Shown here piece after piece: positions 27,120 through 35,669 of a stretch of 49,818 nt of DNA. The DNA comes from Rhodoferax sp. (lineage in GTDB: Bacteria > Pseudomonadota > Gammaproteobacteria > Burkholderiales > Burkholderiaceae_C). The notes under the pieces are model-generated. The model searched no databases. It had not been told where the DNA came from and saw only the letters and a program-made list of their open reading frames with translations. Position 1 is the stretch's first letter. The number at the start of each line of letters is the position of its first letter. The stretch covers positions 1 through 49,818 of the forward strand of contig NZ_JAGPBB010000020.1 of NCBI RefSeq assembly GCF_018063565.1. Reading direction: 5' to 3'. The translations under genes and the position numbers were made by a program.

Positions 27120-27644
27120 ATGGCGATCAGGAAAGAAGATGCACGAACAGATCCGATCAGGCCGGAAGACACGATGTTCCACTTTCATGCAGACCAGCAG
27201 AAACTCAAATGTTTCCACGGTAACGGCATGATGCAGTGGTGGGTCACTGCCAAGGGCATCGGCTCACGCATGGACTTCGGGGTCAACGGCAACACGCCGC
27301 CAGGGCTCTACGAACTTGAGCAACCCCAGCCGATTTCGCCACGCGACGAAAAAGCCCCCGCACTGGGTCTGTGGTTCGTACCACTCAAGCCGTTTATCTC
27401 GCACGATTGCGTGAAGTTTGGCCGCAAAGACATCGGGATTCACGGCGGTGGGTCCGACTTGCCACAACCGCTCGCACCACGACAGGGTTGGGAGAGCACA
27501 CTCGGATGTATCCGCGTTCAAAATCAGGATTTGCTGCGGGTCACAACGGCTGTGGCAAATGCACTCGGCAAAGGGCATCACGCGTGGTTGCTGGTGAGCT
27601 GGATCGAGTTTGTGGCGGGCAGACAGCAGATTCGCTCGTATTAG
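27120..27644 (+). CDS. YkuD-type (L,D-transpeptidase fold) protein without signal peptide
   Basis: 174 residues. The catalytic signature of YkuD domains is recognisable: His108 in DIGIHGGGSD and Cys130 in STLGCIRVQN, the usual HxG...S/TxGC(I/V)R with Thr in place of Ser. Upstream, TPPGLYELEQPQPI resembles the 'tP.G.Y' strand of this fold. There is no signal peptide or membrane helix, unusual for a cell-wall enzyme. AGGAG precedes the ATG at 27120. The downstream membrane-protein gene starts 24 bp later, suggesting one operon. It could be a transpeptidase exported by another route, a secreted effector, or an enzyme with a different cytoplasmic substrate. Confidence 0.7.
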   Translation: MAIRKEDARTDPIRPEDTMFHFHADQQKLKCFHGNGMMQWWVTAKGIGSRMDFGVNGNTPPGLYELEQPQPISPRDEKAPALGLWFVPLKPFISHDCVKFGRKDIGIHGGGSDLPQPLAPRQGWESTLGCIRVQNQDLLRVTTAVANALGKGHHAWLLVSWIEFVAGRQQIRSY

Positions 27645-27668
27645 AGAACAGCCGTCGCGGTATCCACC

Positions 27669-28649
27669 ATGAAGTTGCCGACATGGCACCTGTTGCTCTG
27701 GATGTTACTGGGCTGGCCAATCCCGGCTGTGCTGGCACATGCAATGGGCTGGCACGCGATCTGGGGCAGTGGGTCGGTTGCACTGGACTACCTGTTGCCG
27801 ATACCGGTTGCTGCCGGTGTGTTGCATGTGCCCTCGTTTGTGCTCTGCACGATCGGCCTTTGGCAACTGCCAACCGTGTCTGCAAAAACGTCGGGGCGCC
27901 TGCGCGCGGCAGCCTGGGGTCTGGCACTCGCCAGCGGTCTGGGCTTGCTCAGGCTTGATGAAGCATTAATTGCGGTCCGCAGTGGTGGTGCATGGTCTGG
28001 CACGCTGTGGCAGGAAAACCCCTTGGCCTTGTTTGTGTTGACCGACGCGGGATTGGCATTGCTGATGAGTGTTGGGCGTACGGTGGATGCGCCCGGGGGG
28101 CGTGACCCGGTTCGCTGGCTGTTGTGGCTTTGCCCGGGGTTGGGGGTGTTGGTGTTGGCCTGGCAAATGGCACCAGCGGCAGACGCGTTTCTTCCGGGTG
28201 CAGTTCGTCCGGGTCTGGCGCGAGGTGATGAACAGTGGATGGTCTATACAGGGCAAGACATCAAAGCCCCTGAATTTCAGCCGAAAGCGACCATTTGGGC
28301 ACAACAACGGCATCGTTCTGGTCTGGGTCTTGGAGGCGACATGGCCATTCTTTTCAGCCAAAGCCGGGATGCAGTGAAGCGTTCTGACATGGAGCGCGCA
28401 CAGCTGACGCTTTGCCTTTTTGACGATGACACGCCCCCACGTTGGTTGCCGGGCGCTCAGTCCCTGGCATGTTTCGACGGGCATCAGAATTTCAGCGAAG
28501 AAGTGGACATTGCGATTGCCAGCCAGGCTGCCGACTTGCCCATTGATAAACGCCACGCGAATGCACAGCGGCAAGTCTGTTCCGAACGCGGTCGTCGCAC
28601 ATCCACCACCCAAGCCTACGGACCCTGTGCAGCACCGATACTGCCATAG
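27669..28649 (+). CDS. Multi-pass membrane protein, unknown function
   Basis: 326 residues with about five hydrophobic helices in the first 170 (for example LLLWMLLGWPIPAVLAHAMG and WLLWLCPGLGVLVLAW) and a soluble C-terminal half of about 155 residues containing four cysteines. No family recognised. It lies 24 bp after the YkuD-type gene on the same strand, so the two are probably co-expressed. The first ATG has no strong ribosome binding site, which also suggests coupling. It ends 11 bp from the convergent VF530 gene. Confidence 0.6.
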   Translation: MKLPTWHLLLWMLLGWPIPAVLAHAMGWHAIWGSGSVALDYLLPIPVAAGVLHVPSFVLCTIGLWQLPTVSAKTSGRLRAAAWGLALASGLGLLRLDEALIAVRSGGAWSGTLWQENPLALFVLTDAGLALLMSVGRTVDAPGGRDPVRWLLWLCPGLGVLVLAWQMAPAADAFLPGAVRPGLARGDEQWMVYTGQDIKAPEFQPKATIWAQQRHRSGLGLGGDMAILFSQSRDAVKRSDMERAQLTLCLFDDDTPPRWLPGAQSLACFDGHQNFSEEVDIAIASQAADLPIDKRHANAQRQVCSERGRRTSTTQAYGPCAAPILP

Positions 28650-28660
28650 TCGCAGGGCAG

Positions 28661-28960
28661 TTACGACTCTGGTACAGCGTTTGTGGGTTCACCCGGATTT
28701 TGGTTGCGACGCTTCTCCCGCAGCATATAGAGGTATAGACTTTCCACCTTTTCTCGCGCCCAGGGTGTCTTGCGCAAGAACTTCAGACTCGACTTGACGC
28801 TGGGGTCCAAGGCAAAACAGCGTATTGGAATGCGCTGCGCCAAGCCTGGCCAGCCGTAATGTTCGTACAGACACGTGACAAGGCGCTCCAGGGTCACCCC
28901 GTGCAGAGGGTTGCGCGCTTGGGTTGCGGAGGGCATCGACGCAGAAGGCAAATCGGGCAT
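28661..28960 (-). CDS. VF530-family (DUF2132) protein
   Basis: 99 residues. The stretch [20 protein letters not shown] followed by [20 protein letters not shown] matches the VF530 family, small helical proteins described as DNA-binding by fold. The family core is about 65 residues; the extra N-terminal 15 and C-terminal 20 are low-complexity. ATG at 28960 is used; a second in-frame ATG at 28936 would still keep the core. Role unknown. Confidence 0.85.
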   Translation of the reverse strand: MPDLPSASMPSATQARNPLHGVTLERLVTCLYEHYGWPGLAQRIPIRCFALDPSVKSSLKFLRKTPWAREKVESLYLYMLREKRRNQNPGEPTNAVPES

Positions 28961-28974
28961 TGGGTCAGACTCAA

Positions 28975-29003
28975 GTCAGAATGGGCAACGTTTGGGCTAT
29001 AGT
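28975..29003 (+). promoter_or_regulatory. Candidate sigma-70 promoter of the binding-protein/kinase operon
   Basis: TATAGT (28998-29003), 17 bp after a weak -35-like GTCAGA (28975-28980), lies 29 bp ahead of the lipoprotein ATG. The -10 is good, the -35 poor, which could mean activator dependence. Confidence 0.4.
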
Positions 29004-29032
29004 TGATCATAGAAGTAGCAGAGGACATCATC

Positions 29033-30013
29033 ATGCGACTCTTTCGTTGGATTCCCACCCTGTTGATGGGTTTGGGTTTGATGGCTTGTGGCGAAGCCAG
29101 CGGACCCAGCGTCAAGACCGCGACGGTGCCTGCAGCGGCGGCATCCGCGCCATTGCCACAGACTGCGATCGGTCTGGTGATGAAAACGCTCACCAATCCG
29201 TTCTTTGTCGAAATGGAAAAGGGTGCCCGCCGTGCTGAAAAAGAGCTGGGCATCACCCTGACCGTCAAGACGGCAGCACAGGAAACCTCGATCGAGCAGC
29301 AAATCCAGCTGGTTGAAGACCTGATTTCGGCCCGGGTCAACGCCATTGTGATCGCCCCGGGTGACTCGCAGCGTCTGGTCCCAGCGCTAAAGAAAGCGGC
29401 TGATGCCGGCATCAGGATCATCAACATTGACAACCGACTCGATGCCAAGACGGTCGCGCAGGCAGGTTTGGCACCGGTGCCTTTTATCAGCGTTGACAAT
29501 GATGCGGGTGCCTTTAAAGCCGGGCAGTTTTTGGCCAGAGAAATCACCAAGCCCACGCAGGCAGCCATACTGGAGGGCATTCGCAGCGCTGACAATGCCC
29601 GGCAGCGTGCCCAGGGTGCGCTGCGCGGTTTGCAGGAGAACAAGGTCATCAAGGTGGTCGCCTCCGAAACGGCCAACTGGAAAATCGACGAGGCCTACAC
29701 GGTCACCAAGCAGATTTTTGCCAGGAACCCTGAGGTCAAACTGCTTTTTGCGTCAAACGATGTGATGGCCATTGGTGCCATCAAGTACCTCGCTGAAGCC
29801 CGGCGTCGCGATGTCAAGGTGGCCGGGTATGACGCGCTGAGCGAGGCGATCACTGAGATCAAGGCCGGTCGTATGGCGGCCACGGTTGACCAGCAAGCGG
29901 CAGAACAAGGTTACCAGGGCGTGGCTCTGGCCTTGCGTTTGACGCGGGGCGAGGCGGTCCCTGCGGTGACAACGATTGAGACACAACTGATTACGGCGGC
30001 CAATGCCCCCTGA
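29033..30013 (+). CDS. Sugar-binding-type periplasmic lipoprotein (RbsB/LuxP-like)
   Basis: 326 residues. A lipoprotein signal ends in the lipobox LMAC with Cys19; the next residue is Gly, so outer-membrane or periplasmic-facing anchoring is expected. The body is a Peripla_BP_4 (ribose-binding-like) fold: AIGLVMKTLTNPFFVEMEKG, RVNAIVIAPGDSQRLVPAL, IINIDNRLD, and the second-lobe VKLLFASNDVMAIGAI and VAGYDAL. GAGG 8 bp before the ATG at 29033 supports the start. The kinase gene begins 3 bp after its stop, and no transporter permease or ATPase is adjacent. It probably presents a ligand to the kinase rather than to an importer. Confidence 0.9.
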   Translation: MRLFRWIPTLLMGLGLMACGEASGPSVKTATVPAAAASAPLPQTAIGLVMKTLTNPFFVEMEKGARRAEKELGITLTVKTAAQETSIEQQIQLVEDLISARVNAIVIAPGDSQRLVPALKKAADAGIRIINIDNRLDAKTVAQAGLAPVPFISVDNDAGAFKAGQFLAREITKPTQAAILEGIRSADNARQRAQGALRGLQENKVIKVVASETANWKIDEAYTVTKQIFARNPEVKLLFASNDVMAIGAIKYLAEARRRDVKVAGYDALSEAITEIKAGRMAATVDQQAAEQGYQGVALALRLTRGEAVPAVTTIETQLITAANAP

Positions 30014-30016
30014 GTC

Positions 30017-32344
30017 GTGAAGTGGCGTTCTGACATCACGGCAAAGCTGCTGGCATTCTTGCTGGTGGCTGGGGTACTGCCCCTGATCCTGTTGGGAGTC
30101 TCGGCCTTTGAGTATTCCAAGCGCGTCATCATTGAGCAGGCCGAGTTGGAAAACGCCCGCTTGCTGGCAAGTCTGGCGTCGTACCTGAAGCTATACCAGG
30201 AACAGATCGAAGACCTGGCGGCCAACATCGCGGGCAACACCAGCATTGGTGCGACCTTGCATCATGCGAGTACGCAGACCGCCAATAGCTTTGATTCTCT
30301 TGAAACCAAGGCACAGATGGGATATGCCCTGAACAACTATGTGCGCGTCAAGGGCCTGGTGTCGATCAACGTCTTTGCGCGCAGCGGTGCCCGCTTTCAG
30401 GTGGGTGAATCGCTGGATGTCAGCGATGTTGACCCGGCGCTGGTCGCGCAGTTACTACATGAAGCCAGTCAGACACGCGCGCCGGTGCTGTGGCGTGGGG
30501 TGGGTGACAATCTCAATACGCGTTCCAAACACGCCAAAGTCGTCAACGTCCTGCGCACCATCCTGCATTTTTCGCCTGAAACCGGGCAATCTGATGTCGT
30601 GGGGGTACTGGTCATCAGCCTCAACAACGACATCATGCGCGGTTTTCTGGATGCGGCACCGCTGCCCGATGGCACACAGCTGCTCGAGCTCGACCACCAT
30701 GGTCGCATTGCGCTGCATTCGGAAGATCAACGGGTGGGTCGGCCGATGTTGCCTGCCATGCTGCAATTGATTGGCGCACAGCCTCCGGTTCGCCAGTTGG
30801 TGCTTGGTGGCGAAGACATGCTCATGCGGGTCTCCTCCATCAACCAGCGACAAAGCCAGCTGGTGGTGCTGTCTCCAAGACGCACACTCACTGAAAAGGT
30901 CAACCAGCTGGCGCTGCTCACCACCGGACTGGTGGCACTGGCGCTGATATGCACATTGGCGCTGGCATGGTACTTTGCCCGCACAGTCGTACGCCCGATC
31001 GGCGCCGTATCACAGGGCTTCCGGCAAATCGCCTTCGCCCCACAGGCACAACATCTGCCATTGCCCACTGGCGCGGCACCCGACGAGATCGCCCGTCTGA
31101 TTCACGGCTACAACAACCACCTCAGTGCGCTGCAAACACAGGCAGCCGCTGCCGAGGAACTGCGCCTGGCCAAAACCGCCGCAGAGTCGGCCAACGTGGC
31201 AAAAAGCCGCTTTCTGGCCACCATGTCACACGAAATTCGCACCCCGATGAACGGCATTCTGGGTATGGCGCAAATGCTGCTCGCGCCAAACCTGACGACC
31301 AAAGAACGGGAGCACTATGTCAACACCATCCTGTCGTCGGGTCAGACGCTGTTGACCCTGTTGAACGACATCCTGGACATCTCCAAGATCGAAGCGGACA
31401 AAATCCATCTTGAGGCGGTACTGACCGATCCGGTGCAACTGTTGAGCGATGTTCAGGCTCTGTTCGCCAATCAAGCCAATGCCAAACAGTTGCGGCTGGA
31501 ACAACAATGGCACGGGCCGGTGGGGCAACACTACCTGCTCGATGCCCACCGGCTGCGCCAGATGCTCTCCAACCTGACCGGGAATGGCATCAAGTTCACC
31601 GAGACCGGTTCGGTACGCATCGAGGGCCGAGAACTACGCCGCGACGCCGAGCAGGCAGATCTTGAGTTTTCCGTGACCGACACAGGGCTCGGCATTGCCC
31701 CCGACCAGCAGGCGCTGCTGTTTCAGCCCTTTTCCCAAGCCGACAGTTCCACAACGCGACGCTTTGGTGGCTCGGGCCTGGGCCTGTCCATTGTGCGAAG
31801 CCTTGCACATCTGATGCACGGTGACGTGGGTGTCAGCAGCGCTTCAGGGCAAGGCTCGCGCTTCTGGTTTCGCATCCGGGTCACCTGCTCTTCCGAGTGC
31901 CTGGCGCAAACACCACCTGCCGCCCATCGGGTGGCGACCGCGTCGCCGGTCGACCGACCCGTTGGTGGACGGGTGCTGGTGGCCGAGGACAACCTGGTCA
32001 ATGGTATGGTGATCGAAGCACTGCTGAAACAGCTGGGTCTCGATGTGCAGCTGGTGACTGACGGCCAACAGGCCGTTGATGTGCTCACCAGCGGGGAGAT
32101 TCCGGATGTCATCCTGATGGACATCCAGATGCCGGTGTTGGATGGCTACGCGGCGACCGAGCATATCCGCCAATGGGAAGAGCGACATGACCGGCCACGT
32201 ACACCCATCATTGCACTCACTGCGGATGCATTCGAGGAAGACCGGCAACATTGTTTTGCCGTTGGGATGGACGCCTTTCTGACCAAACCGGTGGCGATGG
32301 AAGCATTGCGCGCAGCGTTGAGCCCGTGGGTCACCCCGGCCTGA
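30017..32344 (+). CDS. Hybrid sensor kinase with periplasmic dCache-like domain, LuxQ-like layout
   Basis: 775 residues from a GTG start 3 bp after the lipoprotein stop. Membrane helix (about 9-30), periplasmic sensor domain (31-290), second helix (296-320) and HAMP (318-372) precede HisKA with [13 protein letters not shown] (His405), ATPase with NLTGNGIKFT, DTGLGIA and FGGSGLGLS, and a receiver with Asp702 in VILMDIQMPVLDG and FLTKPV. The binding protein and kinase form a tight pair as in LuxP-LuxQ. No HPt or response regulator is in the neighbourhood. The catalytic core closely parallels the kinase at 10389-12371, suggesting a duplication. Confidence 0.9.
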   Translation: MKWRSDITAKLLAFLLVAGVLPLILLGVSAFEYSKRVIIEQAELENARLLASLASYLKLYQEQIEDLAANIAGNTSIGATLHHASTQTANSFDSLETKAQMGYALNNYVRVKGLVSINVFARSGARFQVGESLDVSDVDPALVAQLLHEASQTRAPVLWRGVGDNLNTRSKHAKVVNVLRTILHFSPETGQSDVVGVLVISLNNDIMRGFLDAAPLPDGTQLLELDHHGRIALHSEDQRVGRPMLPAMLQLIGAQPPVRQLVLGGEDMLMRVSSINQRQSQLVVLSPRRTLTEKVNQLALLTTGLVALALICTLALAWYFARTVVRPIGAVSQGFRQIAFAPQAQHLPLPTGAAPDEIARLIHGYNNHLSALQTQAAAAEELRLAKTAAESANVAKSRFLATMSHEIRTPMNGILGMAQMLLAPNLTTKEREHYVNTILSSGQTLLTLLNDILDISKIEADKIHLEAVLTDPVQLLSDVQALFANQANAKQLRLEQQWHGPVGQHYLLDAHRLRQMLSNLTGNGIKFTETGSVRIEGRELRRDAEQADLEFSVTDTGLGIAPDQQALLFQPFSQADSSTTRRFGGSGLGLSIVRSLAHLMHGDVGVSSASGQGSRFWFRIRVTCSSECLAQTPPAAHRVATASPVDRPVGGRVLVAEDNLVNGMVIEALLKQLGLDVQLVTDGQQAVDVLTSGEIPDVILMDIQMPVLDGYAATEHIRQWEERHDRPRTPIIALTADAFEEDRQHCFAVGMDAFLTKPVAMEALRAALSPWVTPA

Positions 32345-32380
32345 ACCAGCCCCACGGCAGATCAACGCCCTTGCCGAACT

Positions 32381-32854
32381 TCAGCGTTGCCAGAAGTTCA
32401 GGTGCGGTGCCATCAGCTCTTCGCCCAACTCGGCAAACGGCCCGCTGACCCTGATGGCTTTCTGACCCCTGGCAAACAGCTCCCGGCACGGAAGATTGAG
32501 GGTCGGGTTATCGGCTGCATTTCCGGTAAGGGCCAGCAACTGCTCTTCTGCCGCGCCATAGACCAGGTGGCCGATGTTGGCCCAATACAGGGTACCCGCA
32601 CACATGGCACAGGGCTCGAAGCTGGTCACCAAGGTGCATTCCCAGAGATAGTCGCGGCTGTAATTGAGCGACACCGTGCGTGCGAGAGTGGCCTCGGCAT
32701 GGTGCACGGTATCAATGTTGCCCTGCTCGGCCAGTACGGTTTCACCGTCGGGGGCGACCAACAATGCACCAAACGGGTGCCTTCCAAGGCTCGCTGCACG
32801 CAGGGCAACGTCATTGGCACGACGCAGGTGGCGCAGGCATTGCTCGGTATTCAT
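32381..32854 (-). CDS. Zinc-dependent nucleoside/base deaminase (cytidine-deaminase superfamily)
   Basis: 157 residues with the zinc site of the superfamily: HAE (VHHAEATLA; His ligand and catalytic Glu) and PCxxC (FEPCAMCAGTLYW). LGRHPFGALLVAPDG is typical of GuaD/TadA-like deaminases. Start ATG 32854 follows AAAGGAC; an in-frame TTG at 32884 would overlap the permease stop as TTGA and add ten residues, and cannot be excluded. As the last gene of the ABC importer operon it may act on the imported compound, for example a purine or pyrimidine base. Confidence 0.85.
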   Translation of the reverse strand: MNTEQCLRHLRRANDVALRAASLGRHPFGALLVAPDGETVLAEQGNIDTVHHAEATLARTVSLNYSRDYLWECTLVTSFEPCAMCAGTLYWANIGHLVYGAAEEQLLALTGNAADNPTLNLPCRELFARGQKAIRVSGPFAELGEELMAPHLNFWQR

Positions 32855-32880
32855 GGCATGAGTGTCCTTTGACAGGGAGG

Positions 32881-33651
32881 TCAATGGTTGTTCGAACCAC
32901 GGTGCGCCCAGGCCGTGGTGTGTTTCTCGATGGCAGAAAACAGCTCATACATACCCATCGCCATCGCGCCCACCACCACCAGGCCGGCAAACGCCAACCC
33001 CATTTGCATCGATGAGCCGGCGGAAATCAACAGGTAGCCGATGCCCTCGTTGGCCGCTGTCATTTCGCTGACCGTGGTGCCGACAAACGCCAGCGTGATG
33101 GCGACTTTGAGCGAGCCGTAAAAATACGGCATGGAGCGTGGCAGACCCACCTTGACCAAAACGTCCCAGCGCTTGGCACCCAGCACCCGCAATACGTCTT
33201 CCAGCTCAGGCTCCAAGGTTGCCAATCCCGTGGCAATGTTCACCATGATTGGGAAAAAACTGATGAGAAACGCCGTCAGAATGGCCGGACCCACGCCAAT
33301 GCCAAACCACACCACCAGAATAGGCACAAACGCCGCCTTGGGCAAGGCGTTAAACGCCGTCATCACCGGGTACACCGCCGCGTAGGCCAGGCGCGAGCTG
33401 CCGATGACAAAACCCAGCAGCACGCCGACCACAATCGCCAGCGCAAAACCCACCATCGTCACCCAGAAGGTGCGCCACGCGTGGCCGGCAATGTTGTCAC
33501 GAAACTCCCAGAACTGCGTCCAGATGCGCCACGGGCTGGGGAAAATGAACTCTGACACCTCAAACGCCGAACACAGGATCTGCCAGATGGCAATGATGGC
33601 GATCAGCAGCAACCACGGTGACCACAGGATGACCTGATTTCGTTTCAGCAT
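32881..33651 (-). CDS. ABC importer permease, NitT/TauT type
   Basis: 256 residues, six predicted helices, of the SsuC/TauC/ThiX permease family. FIFPSPWRIWTQFWE near the N-terminus and the EAA loop (ATLEPELEDVLRVLGAKRWDVL...GLPRSMPYF) are characteristic. It sits between the ATPase gene (11 bp upstream) and the deaminase gene. The substrate cannot be set from the permease alone. Confidence 0.92.
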   Translation of the reverse strand: MLKRNQVILWSPWLLLIAIIAIWQILCSAFEVSEFIFPSPWRIWTQFWEFRDNIAGHAWRTFWVTMVGFALAIVVGVLLGFVIGSSRLAYAAVYPVMTAFNALPKAAFVPILVVWFGIGVGPAILTAFLISFFPIMVNIATGLATLEPELEDVLRVLGAKRWDVLVKVGLPRSMPYFYGSLKVAITLAFVGTTVSEMTAANEGIGYLLISAGSSMQMGLAFAGLVVVGAMAMGMYELFSAIEKHTTAWAHRGSNNH

Positions 33652-33662
33652 GACGCAAACCC

Positions 33663-34490
33663 TTACTGGTTGATCACTGCACCGGCCTGGCGCATGGCGC
33701 CAATGTGGCCGCGCAGTTCGTGCACGATATTGGTGAATGCGGGCGTGTAAGTGATCTCCAGGTCCCGCGGGCGTGGCAGGTCAATCTCACGGCGCACCAC
33801 AAAACGACCGGGGCTCTTGCTCATCACGTACACCGTGTCGGCCAGGAAAACGCTTTCACGCAGGTCGTGTGTGACCAGAATGACGTTGAATTTCTGCTCG
33901 GTCCACAGGTCACGCAGAATGCACCACAGCTCTTCGCGGGTGAAGGCGTCGAGTGCGCCAAAGGGTTCGTCCAACAACAGCATCTTGGGTTCGTGGATCA
34001 GGGCGCGGCAAATACTCGCGCGCTGCTGCATGCCACCCGACAGTTGCCAGGGGAACTTGTCCTCGTAACCACCCAGCCCCACCTTTTGCAGCAGCTTGCG
34101 GGCACGCTCTTCGTACTGACGGCGATGGGTTTTGAAGTTGCTGCGGTAGGGCTCCACAATTTCCAGCGGTAACAACACGTTGTCGACGGTGGTGCGCCAC
34201 GGCAGCAGGCTCGGTGCCTGAAACGCCATGCCGGATATTTTGAGGGGACCGGTGACCGGCTGCTGGTCGATCAGAATCTTGCCCATGGAGGGCATCTTCA
34301 GCCCGGTGGTGAGCTTCATGAAGGTGGACTTGCCGCAGCCCGACGGCCCGACGATGGCAATGAACTCGCCCTGGCGCACCTTCAGGTCGATGGCCTCCAC
34401 GGCAAACTGATTGGCAACCAGCAACTCTTCGTTATAGGCCAGCCATACGTCGCGAAAATCAACAAACCAGGGCGTGTCGTCGTGCATCAT
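33663..34490 (-). CDS. ABC importer ATP-binding protein, NitT/TauT type
   Basis: 275 residues. Walker A GPSGCGKST, signature LSGGMQQRASICRAL, Walker B MLLLDEPFGALD and switch His in ILVTHDLRESVFLAD are all intact. The start MMHDDTPW at 34490 is chosen; the frame continues upstream through a repeat (34508-34545) to 34628 without family similarity. The repeat lies in the 85-bp gap between this gene and the binding-protein gene. Confidence 0.92.
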   Translation of the reverse strand: MMHDDTPWFVDFRDVWLAYNEELLVANQFAVEAIDLKVRQGEFIAIVGPSGCGKSTFMKLTTGLKMPSMGKILIDQQPVTGPLKISGMAFQAPSLLPWRTTVDNVLLPLEIVEPYRSNFKTHRRQYEERARKLLQKVGLGGYEDKFPWQLSGGMQQRASICRALIHEPKMLLLDEPFGALDAFTREELWCILRDLWTEQKFNVILVTHDLRESVFLADTVYVMSKSPGRFVVRREIDLPRPRDLEITYTPAFTNIVHELRGHIGAMRQAGAVINQ

Positions 34491-34507
34491 TTGTCCATAA
34501 AAACAGG

Positions 34508-34545
34508 CTCCAGCGCATATGAATAGAGCTTTATCAGCTATCAAA
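34508..34545. repeat. Degenerate interspersed repeat between two ABC transporter genes
   Basis: CTCCAGCGCATATG (34508-34521) and AGCTATCAAA (34536-34545) have the order and spacing of the interspersed element at 25926 but the palindrome is decayed. It lies in the gap between the solute-binding gene and its ATPase gene. Confidence 0.45.
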
Positions 34546-34575
34546 GATTGAGCTTTTGCCGACTTCCTGTTGCGC

Positions 34576-35604
34576 TCATTTCTTGGGCAATACGTCCAGC
34601 TCGGCCTTGGAGGGCAGGAAAGCGCCATTCCACACGGCGTCGGCGTCGACCCGGTTCTTGGTGTTGAAAGCGTCAGACACCTGGCTGGCCATCAGCGACA
34701 GGCGTGGACCATTCACCTGACCAAAACCCTCGCTGCGGGCATTGGCACTGTTGATGACGGTGTCGATGGCCAGTTTCAGGCGACGGGTTTCAAGCTCAAC
34801 ATTGACAATGCCGTCGCGTGCTTTGACATCCGCAATGGCCGCTGCCGGATCGGCAATCACCAGTTTGGCGCCTTTGGCGAAAGCCGCCAGAAAGGCCTTC
34901 ACGGCCGCCGGGTTGTCCTTGATCATCTTCGGGCTGGCGATGATCACATTGCCGTAGAGCTTGACGCCATAACTGGGGTACGGCAACACCACCACATCGG
35001 CCGCTTTGATACCCCGCGCCTCGAGATTGAGCAGTGAGGTGAAGGTAAAGCCGGTGATCGCGTCGACATCACCGCGCACCAGCATGGTCTCGCGCAGCGG
35101 CGGGTCCATCGCGGTCCAGTTCACACCGCTGATGTTGTTGGCTTTGGAGAAGATCGGAAACGCCCGACGACCAGCATCAAACACCGGCGCACCGAGTTTC
35201 TTGCCATTCAGATCGGCCGGCGTCTTGATGCCGGACTTCTTCAGCGCCATCACCGAGGCCGGTGTGTCGTTGTAGACCATCATCACCGCCACCGGCTTGT
35301 TGGGTGCATCGGGGTTATTGGCGTGAAACTCCATCAGCGCGGCCAGATCGGCAAAACCCATGTCGTAAGCCCCCGAGGCCACGCGCGTCACCGTGCCACC
35401 CGAACCATTGCCGGCGTCCACCGTCACATCGAGTTTGGCATCCTTGAAATAGCCTTTGGCCACAGGGGTCAAGAACAGCGCACTGGGTCCCTCAAAACGC
35501 CAGTCAAGCTGGAACTTGATGGGTGTGGTTTGTGCCTGGACGGCTCCCATCAGCGTAAGGGCGATGGCAGCGACCGATGTCTTGAGCAGATGACGTTTGT
35601 TCAT
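34576..35604 (-). CDS. ABC importer solute-binding protein, NMT1/THI5-like
   Basis: 342 residues with a Sec signal peptide (MNKRHLLKTSVAAIALTLMG, then AVQAQ). The mature part starts IKFQLDWRFEGPSALFLTP, typical of NMT1/THI5-like binding proteins of the nitrate/taurine/thiamine-precursor group, and continues SGAYDMGFADLAALMEF. Such proteins bind sulfonates, pyrimidines or aromatic compounds; with a base deaminase in the same operon, a heterocyclic base or thiamine-pyrimidine-like ligand is my guess. First gene of the four-gene operon. ATG 35604 is preferred over an upstream in-frame ATG because the signal peptide starts there. Confidence 0.9.
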   Translation of the reverse strand: MNKRHLLKTSVAAIALTLMGAVQAQTTPIKFQLDWRFEGPSALFLTPVAKGYFKDAKLDVTVDAGNGSGGTVTRVASGAYDMGFADLAALMEFHANNPDAPNKPVAVMMVYNDTPASVMALKKSGIKTPADLNGKKLGAPVFDAGRRAFPIFSKANNISGVNWTAMDPPLRETMLVRGDVDAITGFTFTSLLNLEARGIKAADVVVLPYPSYGVKLYGNVIIASPKMIKDNPAAVKAFLAAFAKGAKLVIADPAAAIADVKARDGIVNVELETRRLKLAIDTVINSANARSEGFGQVNGPRLSLMASQVSDAFNTKNRVDADAVWNGAFLPSKAELDVLPKK

Positions 35605-35669
35605 GGTAATGGCTTTGCAAATGAGGAAATTGGACACAAGTTACCCCAAAGCAAAAACAATGCCTGAAA

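Noticed and set aside
28640-28661. ACTGCC/GGCAGT inverted repeat between convergent genes
   Set aside because: Only 6-bp arms, a 10-nt loop and no T-run; too weak to call a terminator, and it overlaps both gene ends.
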